From assembly GCA_030145015.1 (NCBI GenBank), contig JAQYWI010000038.1:1-36687 (forward strand): a stretch of 36,687 nucleotides of DNA. The letters are read 5' to 3'. The stretch is from Desulfobacterales bacterium. Lineage in GTDB: Bacteria > Desulfobacterota > Desulfobacteria > Desulfobacterales > JAHEIW01. The notes under the pieces are model-generated. The model saw only the letters and a list, made by a program, of their open reading frames with translations, was not told the origin of the DNA and made no database searches. Each line of letters begins with the position of its first letter. The first letter of the stretch is position 1. The translations under genes were made by a program, and so were the position numbers. Shown piece by piece: positions 17,124 to 24,460 of this stretch.

Positions 17124-18071
17124 ATGTTGAGTTACATTGATAAAATAAAGGAAATTTCCACCCGGCTCCTAAAAGAGTGCCAGGTGGAAATGGTCATCGG
17201 GTTCCGCAAGGGAACTGTCCCGATGATGAATGAACCCCATTTTGCCAAATCTCCGGCGGAGGTCGAAAATTTCGTCTGGGACAGCAATTGCGGCATTAAC
17301 CTTTGTAATTATTTGACAAATCGCGCAGAAAAAATCGGCATTCTGGCCAAAGGGTGTGATTCCCGCAATATCGTTACCCATATCATTGAAAATAAAATCA
17401 AACGGGACCAACTCGTTATCATCGGTGTCCCCTGTAAAGGGATGCTTGATAAGCGTAAAATTTCCGCCATGTTTGAGGGCGAAATCGGTGAAGTCATCGA
17501 AGATGAAACTAACATCACCGTGAAAGGCAACGGCTTTGAAAAAACTTTAAATAAAACGGATGTGCTCCAGCAAAACTGTTCCATCTGCATTCACCGCAAC
17601 CCGGTCATTCACGATGAACTGGTTGGCGATCTGGTAGAAGAGCAGACCGATGTGGACCGCTATACGGATGTCCGTGAAATTGAAGCGCTGTCACCGCAAG
17701 AAAAGACGAAATACTTTGAGAAACTGCTGGAACCCTGTATTCGCTGTTACGCGTGCCGCAATGCCTGCCCGCTTTGCTATTGTCCCACCTGCTTTACCGA
17801 TGAATCCCGGCCGCAATGGGTCGCTAAAGGCCAGGACCCGACCGATGTGGGCACATTCCACTTTTTAAGAGCTTATCATTGTGCCGGCCGGTGCACCGAC
17901 TGCGGCGCCTGCGAGCGTTCCTGTCCGGTGGGTATCAATATGCGCGTCTTTACCAAAAAATTGGAAAAAGATTGTCTGGAGTTGTTTGAATGGGAAGCCG
18001 GCCTGGACCCGGATGTGCGGCCGCCCCTGGACACATACAGACCGGGTGATCCGGATGAGTTTATAAAATAG
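17124..18071 (+). CDS. flxC: Flx operon iron-sulfur subunit, FrhB/FdhB-like N-terminus with two [4Fe-4S] motifs
   Basis: 315 residues, starting one base after the flxD stop. The N-terminal 160 residues resemble the beta subunit of F420 hydrogenase/formate dehydrogenase (ILAKGCDSRNIVTHI, IGVPCKGM, QQNCSIC). A ferredoxin-like part follows: Cys205, 208, 211, 215 (CIRCYACRNACP) and Cys257, 260, 263, 267 (CTDCGACERSCP), with an extra cysteine patch at 218-223. This fits the FlxC role as an electron wire between the NAD(P)H-oxidising subunit and the MvhD-like subunit. The letter is assigned by mirror order with known flxABCD loci and is less sure than the family. Confidence 0.78.
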   Translation: MLSYIDKIKEISTRLLKECQVEMVIGFRKGTVPMMNEPHFAKSPAEVENFVWDSNCGINLCNYLTNRAEKIGILAKGCDSRNIVTHIIENKIKRDQLVIIGVPCKGMLDKRKISAMFEGEIGEVIEDETNITVKGNGFEKTLNKTDVLQQNCSICIHRNPVIHDELVGDLVEEQTDVDRYTDVREIEALSPQEKTKYFEKLLEPCIRCYACRNACPLCYCPTCFTDESRPQWVAKGQDPTDVGTFHFLRAYHCAGRCTDCGACERSCPVGINMRVFTKKLEKDCLELFEWEAGLDPDVRPPLDTYRPGDPDEFIK

Positions 18072-18075
18072 AAAA

Positions 18076-18140
18076 TGTCCGTTGTCGGTCGCATGTTGCC
18101 CGTTGCAATCACAACTGACAACTAACAACTGACAACTGAC
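18076..18140. repeat. Imperfect inverted repeat, GACAACTGACAAC word family, inside the flx operon
   Basis: TGTCCGTTGTCGGT and GTTGCCCGTTGC on the left face ACAACTGACAACTAACAACTGAC on the right. The words repeat with about 10-base spacing. It fills the gap between flxC and flxB without any promoter-like signal. Confidence 0.65.
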
Positions 18141-18158
18141 CCATCAAGGGCATTGATT

Positions 18159-19226
18159 ATGAAGATCGTTCAAATCGACAAAGAAAATTGGGCAGATGGC
18201 CTTAAAAAATTATCCAAGACCTACCGCCTTTTCGGTCCCGTCAAGGAAGATGATTTCCATAATTTTAAGGAACTCGATCAGGGGCAACTGCCGGATTTAA
18301 GTTGTTTAAACACCCGCCTGTCACCCAAATCGATCATCTATCCCCAAACGGAAGTGATGTTCGAATATTCTCTGGATGAAAACCAGGCAGACCACCACAT
18401 ACTAAAGGAAGTCAATAAGGACTACCCCTCGCAAGCGATTATCGGTATGCGGCCCTGTGATGCCAAGGCCTTTGCGCTGGTCAGACTCAATTTTGATACA
18501 GCGGAGTACAAAGACCCGTATTGGCTCAAAGCCTATGAAGCCACCACCCTGGTGGGCCAGGCATGTGAGTCTCCGTGCAGTTCCTGTTTTTGCACCAGCG
18601 CCGGCTGCGGGCCCTATCATGAAGAAGAGCTGGATTTGCTGCTGATCGATAGCGGCGATCAATACCGGGCCAAAGTCATCACCGACAAAGGCGAAGCCTT
18701 TTTGGAGGCCGCCGGATGGACCCATACGCTGGATGAAAAAACAGCTCTTAAAGAAATTGAAGCCAGGAAACAGGCCGCCGAAGATAAAATATGCGCTACT
18801 GTAAACACCGACAAATTAAGGAAAAACGAAACCAACGCGCTTTACAATTCACCATTTTGGGAGGAGGTTTCCTTTTCCTGTATTAACTGCGGCACCTGTA
18901 CCTATGTGTGCCCGACCTGCTGGTGTTTTGATATTCAGGATGAAAACCACGGCAGCAGCGGTTGTCGAATGCGCAATTGGGACAGCTGCATGTACCCGCT
19001 TTTTACCGCGCATGGTTCCGGGCATAATCCCAGAGACACCAAATTGCACCGGGTCCGCCAGCGATTTATGCACAAATTAAAATATTATGTCGATAAATAT
19101 GACAGCGGGATTCAGTGCGTGGGATGCGGCCGCTGCGTTCGCCTCTGTCCGGTCAACATCGACATTCGTCGAGTTTGTGAATTGATGAACAACTACGGTT
19201 CTTTAAAAGACAACTGTGCTGTATAA
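18159..19226 (+). CDS. flxB: Flx operon iron-sulfur subunit, AsrA/HydB-like
   Basis: 355 residues from ATG 18159, with AAGGG nine bases before. GMRPCDAKA (96-104) is typical of anaerobic sulfite reductase A and sulfhydrogenase B subunits. A cysteine-rich patch CESPCSSCFCTSAGC (136-150) follows. Two [4Fe-4S] motifs are at Cys241, 244, 247, 251 and Cys320, 323, 326, 330. In AsrAB and HydBG this subunit pairs with a FAD/NAD subunit such as the next gene. It should relay electrons in the cytoplasm. No siroheme or hydrogenase subunit is nearby, which argues against a true AsrABC or HydABGD. Confidence 0.8.
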   Translation: MKIVQIDKENWADGLKKLSKTYRLFGPVKEDDFHNFKELDQGQLPDLSCLNTRLSPKSIIYPQTEVMFEYSLDENQADHHILKEVNKDYPSQAIIGMRPCDAKAFALVRLNFDTAEYKDPYWLKAYEATTLVGQACESPCSSCFCTSAGCGPYHEEELDLLLIDSGDQYRAKVITDKGEAFLEAAGWTHTLDEKTALKEIEARKQAAEDKICATVNTDKLRKNETNALYNSPFWEEVSFSCINCGTCTYVCPTCWCFDIQDENHGSSGCRMRNWDSCMYPLFTAHGSGHNPRDTKLHRVRQRFMHKLKYYVDKYDSGIQCVGCGRCVRLCPVNIDIRRVCELMNNYGSLKDNCAV

Positions 19227-19282
19227 AAAACATCGGAGACATAGATTTATTAGTCCATTATTATAATCTTTTAGTACCAATT

Positions 19283-19461
19283 AAATCCGAAATCCGAATA
19301 TCGAAATTCGAAACAAATCCGAAAATCGAATGACAAAAATTCAAAACAGTGAGATTTTCTTTCTTTTTTCCCCACTATTAAATGATTATTATCTTGGTTT
19401 TGAAAATTTGTATTTTGAAATTGTTTTGGGCTTCGGATTTCGTGCTTCGAATTTCCGGTTT
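19283..19461. repeat. Long imperfect inverted repeat, CGAAATTCGAA word family, copy 2
   Basis: The left arm words (AAATCCGAAATCCGAATATC, GAAATTCGAAAC, ATCGAATGACAAAAATTC) match those at 137-200 in order and spacing. The right arm has GGCTTCGGATTTCGTGCTTC and GAATTTCC. It occupies the gap between flxB and flxA and ends just before the flxA ribosome site. Confidence 0.78.
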
Positions 19462-19481
19462 ATCCGGCGGAGGGGGTAATT

Positions 19482-20327
19482 TTGCAAAATCCATATTTGC
19501 CTTATCCGGTTCGCATCGATGATATCACCGTTGAAACCGAAGATAAGAATTTGAAAACATTCCGCTTTGTCTTCTTAAACCCGGAAGATGAAGAAAAATT
19601 CAGCTACCGGTCCGGTCAGTTTGCCGAACTTTCCGTGACCGGAAAGGGTGAAATTCCCATCGGCATCGCCTCATCGCCTTCGGAAAAAGGGTTTGTCATG
19701 TTCACCGTAAACAAAGTGGGGCTGGTATCATCTTATCTGCATGCCATGAAAGAAGGCGATATCATGGGGGTTCGCGGTCCCCTGGGCAACTGGTATCCGT
19801 GGGAACAGCTGGAAGGTAAAAATGTGGTCATCATCGGCGGCGGTTTTGCCTTTACCACCCTGCGGTCATCCATTATCTACATGCTGGATCCGGTAAACCG
19901 CCCGAAATTTAAGGATATTCATGTCATATACGGCGCCCGCACACCCGGTATGTTGCTGTACTGGGATGAGTTAATAGAGTGGGAAAAGCGCGATGATATC
20001 AACATGCATATCACCGTAGACGGTACCGATGACCCCGGCTGGAAATACAACACCGGTTTTGTGCCGACCATCACCGAGCAAAAAGCACCTCCCGGTGGTG
20101 AAGACACATACGCGGTGGTATGCGGGCCGCCGATCATGATTAAATTTACGCAACCGGTATTAGATAAGCTGGACTATTCTCACGATCGCATTATTATGTC
20201 CCTTGAAAACCGCATGAAATGTGGAATTGGAATGTGCGGCCGCTGTAATATCGGCAAAGAATTCGTTTGCAAAGATGGGCCGGTTTTTACATTGGAAGAA
20301 CTAAACAGGACACCCAGGGAATATTAG
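19482..20327 (+). CDS. flxA: Flx operon FAD/NAD(P)H-binding subunit, TTG start
   Basis: 281 residues from TTG 19482, eight bases after GGAGGGGG. It belongs to the ferredoxin-NADP reductase/PyrK-like group: FAD motif YRSGQFAEL (42-50), GIASSP (61-66), the NAD(P) loop VVIIGGGFAF (115-124) and a C-terminal [2Fe-2S] site of Cys247, 252, 255 and 263 (CGIGMCGRC). It is the likely point where NAD(P)H enters the complex. FlxABCD with HdrABC is described as an NADH dehydrogenase/heterodisulfide reductase in Desulfovibrio. Here hdrABC is absent from the neighbourhood. Confidence 0.82.
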   Translation: MQNPYLPYPVRIDDITVETEDKNLKTFRFVFLNPEDEEKFSYRSGQFAELSVTGKGEIPIGIASSPSEKGFVMFTVNKVGLVSSYLHAMKEGDIMGVRGPLGNWYPWEQLEGKNVVIIGGGFAFTTLRSSIIYMLDPVNRPKFKDIHVIYGARTPGMLLYWDELIEWEKRDDINMHITVDGTDDPGWKYNTGFVPTITEQKAPPGGEDTYAVVCGPPIMIKFTQPVLDKLDYSHDRIIMSLENRMKCGIGMCGRCNIGKEFVCKDGPVFTLEELNRTPREY

Positions 20328-20412
20328 GTTTCGGATTTATGATAGAATTCCGATTTCCAATTCCTAAATCCCTTAATTTCTACTTTTTATAATGAATAAA
20401 AAAATTTTCATA

Positions 20413-20442
20413 TTGACAACACGATATAATATACGGTAAAAA
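20413..20442 (+). promoter_or_regulatory. Possible promoter before dsrC
   Basis: TTGACA (20413-20418), 18 bases, then TAAAAA (20437-20442). A TATAAT also stands at 20425-20430 but lacks a matching -35. The 201-bp gap after flxA and this AT-rich stretch suggest dsrC has its own start of transcription. Confidence 0.4.
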
Positions 20443-20528
20443 TTCTTTTTCTCAAATAAGCCGAATCAGGCTGCGGCCGAAAGAAACAATTATATAATAT
20501 ATAAATTATCAAGAAGGAGGACGATTAA

Positions 20529-20846
20529 ATGCCAAGTGTAGAATTCATGGGGAAAGAGTTTACAATCGACGAAGACGGGTTTATCGATTCCTACGACAAC
20601 TGGTGCGATGAGTGGGTACAGTGGGTAAAAAATCAGGAAGGTATCGAGGAACTCAATGACGAACATCAAAAAGTAATTGAGGTCCTTCGCGATTATTATG
20701 AGAAAAATGGTATTGCGCCAATGGTTCGAGTTCTGTCCAAAGTGACCGGTTTTAAACTGAAACACATTTATGAGCTGTTCCCGTCAGGTCCGGGTAAGGG
20801 TGCCTGTAAAATGGCCGGTCTTCCCAAACCCACCGGATGTGTCTAA
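20529..20846 (+). CDS. dsrC: DsrC, sulfur carrier of dissimilatory sulfite reduction
   Basis: 105 residues behind an excellent ribosome site (AAGGAGG, eight bases). The C-terminal arm carries both redox cysteines, Cys93 and the penultimate Cys104 (GPGKGACKMAG, then PTGCV), as needed for the DsrC trisulfide. TusE-type relatives lack the first one. DsrC takes sulfur from DsrAB and is reduced by DsrMKJOP. dsrC is often away from dsrAB, as here. Its place right behind the flx operon, and the strong terminator after it, suggest a separate, highly expressed transcript. Confidence 0.95.
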   Translation: MPSVEFMGKEFTIDEDGFIDSYDNWCDEWVQWVKNQEGIEELNDEHQKVIEVLRDYYEKNGIAPMVRVLSKVTGFKLKHIYELFPSGPGKGACKMAGLPKPTGCV

Positions 20847-20877
20847 TCTCAAGATCGTGACCGATATATCATTTTTA

Positions 20878-20910
20878 AAAAGGCCCTGCTGTTTACGCAG
20901 GGCCTTTTTT
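20878..20910 (+). terminator. Rho-independent terminator of dsrC
   Basis: AAGGCCCTGC (20880-20889), a six-base loop, GCAGGGCCTT, then a run of T. This is a ten-base-pair GC-rich stem with a U tract 30 bases after the dsrC stop. Confidence 0.9.
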
Positions 20911-20924
20911 CTTTAGGAGGTCTA

Positions 20925-21329
20925 ATGAATCTCTCCGTAAAAACATCGACCAAAACAGAATTAGTCGACATTACGTCAAAAATTGCGAAATGGGTAAAAG
21001 AATCCGGTGTGAGCGAAGGTCTGTGTATGCTGTATGTGCCCCACACAACGGCAGCAGTTACAATCAATGAAAGTGCCGATCCAAGCGTCAGGGGCGACAT
21101 CATGATGGTCTTAAATCAAATCATTCCCTGGGATGCCAATTACAAACACCTGGAGGGCAATTCACCCGCCCATGTTAAGTCGACCCTGGTCGGTGCATCG
21201 GAGTTGGTGGCAATTGAAAACGGTTCACTGGTTTTAGGGACCTGGCAGGGACTTTTTTTCTGTGAATTTGATGGACCGCGAACTCGAAAAATTCAAGTTC
21301 GGATCCTGGACGGAAAATTTAGGAAATAA
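20925..21329 (+). CDS. YjbQ family protein (UPF0047)
   Basis: 134 residues with an AGGAGG site. The family pattern is clear: LCMLYVPHTTAAVTINESADP (38-58), then HLEGNSPAHVKSTL and LGTWQGLFFCEFDGPR near the end. The conserved histidines and Glu probably bind a metal. Some members show weak thiamine-phosphate synthase activity, but the true role is unknown. It is three bases ahead of the ahbA-like gene, so the two share a transcript starting after the dsrC terminator. Confidence 0.9.
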   Translation: MNLSVKTSTKTELVDITSKIAKWVKESGVSEGLCMLYVPHTTAAVTINESADPSVRGDIMMVLNQIIPWDANYKHLEGNSPAHVKSTLVGASELVAIENGSLVLGTWQGLFFCEFDGPRTRKIQVRILDGKFRK

Positions 21330-21332
21330 ACC

Positions 21333-21800
21333 ATGAATCAACCTGAAGTGACTATCGATGATACCGACCGGGCCGTTTTGAATCGGATCCAATCTGATTT
21401 TCCCATCACGTCGCGACCTTACCGCACAATTGCCGAAGAATTGGGCTTACCTGAAAATGAAGTTTTAAAGCGCGTCTTACGGTTAGTAGAATCCGGAATT
21501 ATCCGCCGGATCGGCGGCAATTTTACGCCCGAAAAACTGGGATTTGTCAGTACCCTGTGTGCAGCAAAAGTACCCGAAGATAAGGTCCGCATTTTTGCTG
21601 AAGTCGTCAATCGCTATCCGGGTGTTACCCACAATTACCGACGGGAAAATAAATTTAATATCTGGTTTACCTTTATTGCACCTTCAATGGATGAGATTAA
21701 CGCAAATCTTAAACAAATCGCCGATGAGACCGGCATAACCGATATCCTCAATCTGCCGGCAACAAGAGTGTTCAAGATAAAGGCGGAATTCCAGCTTTAG
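21333..21800 (+). CDS. ahbA: Siroheme decarboxylase subunit (Lrp/AsnC-like), AhbA type
   Basis: 155 residues: an N-terminal helix-turn-helix of the Lrp/AsnC kind (RPYRTIAEELGLPENEVLKR, 29-48; IIRRIGGNF) and an effector-like half with LGFVSTLCAAKVP and a VTHNYRRENKFNIWFTF stretch. Those last words are typical of AhbA/NirDLGH proteins, which decarboxylate siroheme to didecarboxysiroheme instead of binding DNA. This fits the alternative heme pathway of sulfate reducers, where siroheme is abundant. The AhbA/AhbB choice is a judgement from memory of the THNY region. The partner subunit is not in the window. Confidence 0.78.
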   Translation: MNQPEVTIDDTDRAVLNRIQSDFPITSRPYRTIAEELGLPENEVLKRVLRLVESGIIRRIGGNFTPEKLGFVSTLCAAKVPEDKVRIFAEVVNRYPGVTHNYRRENKFNIWFTFIAPSMDEINANLKQIADETGITDILNLPATRVFKIKAEFQL

Positions 21801-21950
21801 GTGTCAGGTTTCGGGTGTCAGGTGTCAGCATCAAGTATCCAGAACCGAATATCGAATATCGAGCGGCCAGCAGGCAGCTTTCAGCTATGTTCGGCCCGAG
21901 CTAATGTCAAAGGCAGTCGAGTCAAAGCCTGACACCTGAAACCTATCACC
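21800..21950. repeat. Long imperfect inverted repeat, GGTGTCAGGTTTC word family
   Basis: The left arm GGTGTCAGGTTTCGGGTGTC (and on to 21824) faces a right arm (21927-21950) of GCCTGACACCTGAAACC and TATCACC. The left end coincides with the last base of the ahbA stop. The loop holds words of other families, including CCGAATATCGAATATCG. Confidence 0.78.
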
Positions 21951-22025
21951 ATAAGTTATTAAATAGAAGTTACGATTTAGCGCCTGCAATTCTGGCTATA
22001 ACAACTCAGCACTGCAATACCACCC

Positions 22026-22832
22026 ATGATGAACGACATCCGCATCGCTACTGTTATTTTGAATTGTCCGGTCGGCCGGGTCGCGGACAACCTGGATCAT
22101 ATGGCCTCCTGGGTTGCGGCTGCAAGGAAACGGGGTGTGGATCTTATCTGCTTTCCGGAAATGAATGTTACCGGTTACAGCACCCGGGATGAAATCAAAA
22201 ATTCAGCCGAAACCCTGCCGGGGGTGATCAGTCAATCTGTTTTGGCGATGGCCCGGGAATTTAAGATGGTAATTTTGTCCGGACTGGCTGAAGAGGACGC
22301 CAGGGGCCGTTTGTTTTCCAGTCATGCGGTGATCACACCTGAGGGCGCGGCCGGTACTTATCGCAAGATCCATATTGCCCCACCTGAGATCAATGTGTTT
22401 TCCGGAGGCAATACGATACCGTTGTTTGAAATCAAGGGTGTTAAATTTGGAATCCAGCTATGTTATGACGTTCACTTTCCCGAGCTTTCCACCAGCATGG
22501 CCACCCAGGGTGCTGATGTAATCTTTATGCCGCATGCCTCTCCCAGAGGTACACCGGCCGAAAAATTTAATTCCTGGATGCGGCATTTGCCCGCCCGTGC
22601 TTTCGACAATAGCCTGTATGTGGTGGCCTGCAATCAGACCGGTGACAATCAAGCCGGTCTCAATTTCCCGGGCCTGACTGTTGTTCTTAACCCCTCCGGT
22701 CGAATCGTCAAAAAAAATACCGGCGGTAAAGAACATATGATGGTTACAGATCTAAAAGCTGAGGAATTAGAAAAGGTAAGAGGCCACCGCATGCGTTACT
22801 TCCTGCCCAATCGCCGGCCCGACTTATATTAG
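22026..22832 (+). CDS. Carbon-nitrogen hydrolase (nitrilase superfamily)
   Basis: 268 residues. The catalytic triad of the family is in place: Glu45 (FPEMNVTGYS), Lys114 (YRKIH) and Cys146 (GIQLCYDVHFPE). Length and motifs suit an aliphatic amidase or omega-amidase-like enzyme; the substrate cannot be told. Two ATGs stand in tandem and neither has a strong ribosome site. The TAG stop (22830-22832) is partly supplied by the end of the MITE-like element that follows, so that insertion may have trimmed or set the C-terminus. Confidence 0.85.
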   Translation: MMNDIRIATVILNCPVGRVADNLDHMASWVAAARKRGVDLICFPEMNVTGYSTRDEIKNSAETLPGVISQSVLAMAREFKMVILSGLAEEDARGRLFSSHAVITPEGAAGTYRKIHIAPPEINVFSGGNTIPLFEIKGVKFGIQLCYDVHFPELSTSMATQGADVIFMPHASPRGTPAEKFNSWMRHLPARAFDNSLYVVACNQTGDNQAGLNFPGLTVVLNPSGRIVKKNTGGKEHMMVTDLKAEELEKVRGHRMRYFLPNRRPDLY

Positions 22833-22976
22833 AACCTATCTCAAAAATGCGTCTAAGTGCCCAGGACTGCGTTGTCCCGTGAATTGAAATACTCACGTAC
22901 TCCGTGTACGCTCCGTTTTCAATTCACGGGACGCCTTGCCCTGAACCCTTAGCCACTATTTTTGAGATAGGTTCTA
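22830..22976. mobile_element. 147-bp MITE-like element with TA-flanked inverted ends
   Basis: The ends TAGAACCTATCTCAAAAAT (22830-22848) and ATTTTTGAGATAGGTTCTA (22958-22976) are perfect reverse complements. TA at both outer edges fits a TA target duplication as in IS630/Tc1-type elements. Inside is a second inverted pair, GTCCCGTGAATTGAAA and TTTCAATTCACGGGAC, around a GTACTCCGTGTACG core. No coding capacity. Confidence 0.85.
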
Positions 22977-23020
22977 GTGTTGTGTCCTACAAATAAGGGC
23001 GCTAAAACGCGGCAAAAGGG

Positions 23021-23569
23021 TCAGAACCAAAACTCCGGATACCGTCGATTTTTGGGGATATTATTGATGAGTAAGGCAACTGCCAGCATAATAAGGGCCC
23101 CGGTTGCTGCCGGAATAATGGCATAGAGGTAGCCGAGGTCATGGATTTTCTGGCTGCCGATGACGGCGATGAGGGCGGTGGCGCCCCCGGGGGGGTGCAG
23201 GGTTTTGGTTGCATGCATGACAGCGATGGCCGTAGCCACGGCGAGGGAGCCCGCAAGCCACAAGTTCGCATGCAACAATTTGAAGCAGGCAACGCCGATA
23301 ATGGCCGAAAGGACATGCCCCCCGATTAAGTTTCGTGGCTGAGCCAGCGGACTTTTAATGGCGCCGTATATAAGGACAGCAGAAGCACCGAAAGAGCCGA
23401 TAACCATGACGAAATCTGTGCCGTCAAGCAGGTTGTAGTTGATATAGGCTACAGGGGCGATACCTGCCACTGCACCAATCCAGGACCAAAAAATCTCAAG
23501 GAGGCTGACTGCCGGCGGGCTTTTAGTGCTCCCTTTCATTTTTTTAAAGTAATTCATCTTGTTATCCAT
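23021..23569 (-). CDS. HPP family membrane protein
   Basis: 182 residues with four to five membrane helices. The HPP signature sits in a loop: HATKTLHPPGGATALIAVIG (about 119-138), and PLAQPRNLIGGH is the second conserved loop. HPP proteins are little studied; some act as nitrite carriers in plastids. It follows the CBS gene on the same strand with a 60-bp gap, so the two probably form an operon in which the CBS pair senses nucleotides or ionic state. That link is inference. Confidence 0.85.
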   Translation of the reverse strand: MDNKMNYFKKMKGSTKSPPAVSLLEIFWSWIGAVAGIAPVAYINYNLLDGTDFVMVIGSFGASAVLIYGAIKSPLAQPRNLIGGHVLSAIIGVACFKLLHANLWLAGSLAVATAIAVMHATKTLHPPGGATALIAVIGSQKIHDLGYLYAIIPAATGALIMLAVALLINNIPKNRRYPEFWF

Positions 23570-23629
23570 GATTCTAAAAACGCCAGGAATTGGGTTACAG
23601 GAAATTGAATTAAGGCACAGTTGAAAATA

Positions 23630-24253
23630 TCATGCGATCGCAGTTATACAGGATGAAGGTAATAAATCGGTCCGGGTTACAATACCGCTCAATTTATCCA
23701 TTTGATTCAGCACCGGGACGCGATTGATGCGATGATTTCGCATGCGGTTATCAACCTCCATGATGGAAGTATCTTCATAAACCGTGATTGCCGGTGAAGT
23801 CATAATATCAGCGGCACTTTTGCCACGTATATCGACTGCCATACACCCGCTTCCAATAAGGCATTCCGCCACAAGACTCATAAATGTAATATTTTTTTGT
23901 ACCCCCATATGGGATAGAAAATCCTTTTCGGAGATAATACCAACCACCTTCTGGTCTTCATCAACAACAGGAACCCCGGAGATACCATGACGCCCCATGG
24001 TCTCAGCAACTTCCTTTAATAGCGTCCCTGGAGTGACATACACCACATCCCGGTTCATGACATCTTTTGCTTCCACCGCACGGGTGAAACGGTTTATGGC
24101 ATGTTGAAAAGCCAGACCATAGATCTCTTTAAAATCACCCGGCGTAATATCAAGGTATCCGGATATCTGTTTCATGGCATCGTATATATCTTCATCAGAC
24201 AGCTCTAACTGAATCGGAATACGGGTTTCTTGACTTTGTTCTCTTTCAATCAC
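23630..24253 (-). CDS. CBS-domain pair protein, GTG start
   Basis: 207 residues from GTG 24253, eight bases after AGGAGG. A 55-residue helical N-terminal part precedes two CBS motifs: about 63-125 (AKDVMNRDVVYVTPGTLLKEV, GVPVVDEDQKVVGIISEKDFL) and 145-205 (AADIMTSPAITVYEDTSIMEV, RVPVLNQMDKLSGIVTRTDLL). CBS pairs bind adenosyl ligands and regulate attached or neighbouring proteins. The co-directed HPP membrane protein is the likely target. Confidence 0.85.
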   Translation of the reverse strand: MIEREQSQETRIPIQLELSDEDIYDAMKQISGYLDITPGDFKEIYGLAFQHAINRFTRAVEAKDVMNRDVVYVTPGTLLKEVAETMGRHGISGVPVVDEDQKVVGIISEKDFLSHMGVQKNITFMSLVAECLIGSGCMAVDIRGKSAADIMTSPAITVYEDTSIMEVDNRMRNHRINRVPVLNQMDKLSGIVTRTDLLPSSCITAIA

Positions 24254-24299
24254 AAGGATTTCCTCCTGGATCGCTTTAATTTTTAAAACAATTAAAAAT

Positions 24300-24431
24300 T
24301 CCGGTTATCTGGAAAGAACAAGTTGTATTGTTTGTGGGATCCCGGCGGCGGGAGATCATTTAATTTCGCGGCTGGAAGCCGCTCCCACAGGGGTTTTTTT
24401 ATGGTCACTTGGACTTTCCGGATAAGCGCCT
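24300..24431 (+). mobile_element. Small dispersed element (MITE-like), long copy
   Basis: Same ends and flanks as 15303-15397 in the opposite orientation. The centre is enlarged by about 37 bases, and the apex reads TGTGGGATCCC ... GGAAGCCGCTCCCACA. It lies between the CBS gene and the rarD-like gene. Confidence 0.8.
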
Positions 24432-24460
24432 TAAAAATTATTCGGATAAGTCAATCGGTT

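Noticed and set aside
18159..20327. An AsrAB anaerobic sulfite reductase or HydBG sulfhydrogenase
   Set aside because: No AsrC siroheme subunit or NiFe hydrogenase subunits are adjacent, and the MvhD-like and FdhB-like neighbours fit the Flx module better.
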